Origin: Burkholderiales bacterium
GTDB taxonomy: Bacteria > Pseudomonadota > Gammaproteobacteria > Burkholderiales > Burkholderiaceae_C
Length of the DNA: 7,428 nt
Direction of reading: 5' to 3'
NCBI GenBank assembly: GCA_013205525.1
Contig: JABMMR010000145.1
Location: 1 to 7,428 of the forward strand
The notes below the pieces were generated by a model that was given only the letters and a program-made list of their open reading frames with translations, ran no database searches and had not been told where the DNA came from. The translations under genes and the position numbers were made by a program. Numbering within the stretch: position 1 is the first letter of the stretch; each line of letters begins with the position of its first letter. Below are positions 5,734-7,428 of the stretch, in pieces.

Positions 5734-7428
<1,695 letters not shown>

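Overview
This is the replication-origin neighbourhood of a bacterial chromosome, with the classical order mnmE-yidC-yidD-rnpA-rpmH on the minus strand and dnaA-dnaN-gyrB on the plus strand. The proteins point to a betaproteobacterium of the order Burkholderiales. YidC begins MNDIRRTILW and has a long Pro/Ala/Ser/Thr linker, DnaA domain I reads [13 protein letters not shown], and GyrB carries [21 protein letters not shown] judge these Comamonadaceae-like from memory of the families, not from a search. Base composition looks intermediate (about half G+C by eye), lower than many members of that family.

Left part (1-2780, minus strand): the start of mnmE (tRNA wobble modification; runs off the left edge), yidC (membrane insertase), yidD (membrane insertion factor), rnpA (RNase P protein) and rpmH (ribosomal protein L34). 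rnpA/yidD and yidD/yidC overlap by 4 nt and yidC/mnmE are 3 nt apart, so this is a tight operon led by rpmH, with a possible promoter at 2814-2842. A 9-bp inverted repeat spans the end of rpmH and could tune expression between rpmH and rnpA.

Centre (2781-2970): the divergent intergenic region, AT-rich, with two perfect DnaA boxes (TTATCCACA) in opposite orientation. One lies just upstream of the dnaA start and just downstream of a candidate dnaA promoter. A second gene-free region (4384-4626), between dnaA and dnaN, has one perfect DnaA box, degenerate boxes and several inverted repeats. Both are origin candidates. All genes are transcribed away from the centre.

Right part (2971-7428, plus strand): dnaA (initiator, TTG start), dnaN (sliding clamp) and gyrB (gyrase B subunit, first 550 residues, cut by the right edge inside the TOPRIM domain). 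Together the window holds the initiation, processivity and supercoiling machinery on one side and ribosome/tRNA/membrane-biogenesis genes on the other. I see no mobile element, CRISPR array, tRNA or rRNA, and no evidence for a previously undescribed system. The points worth a second look are regulatory: the DnaA boxes on both sides of dnaA, the inverted repeats near dnaN and rpmH, and the non-ATG starts.
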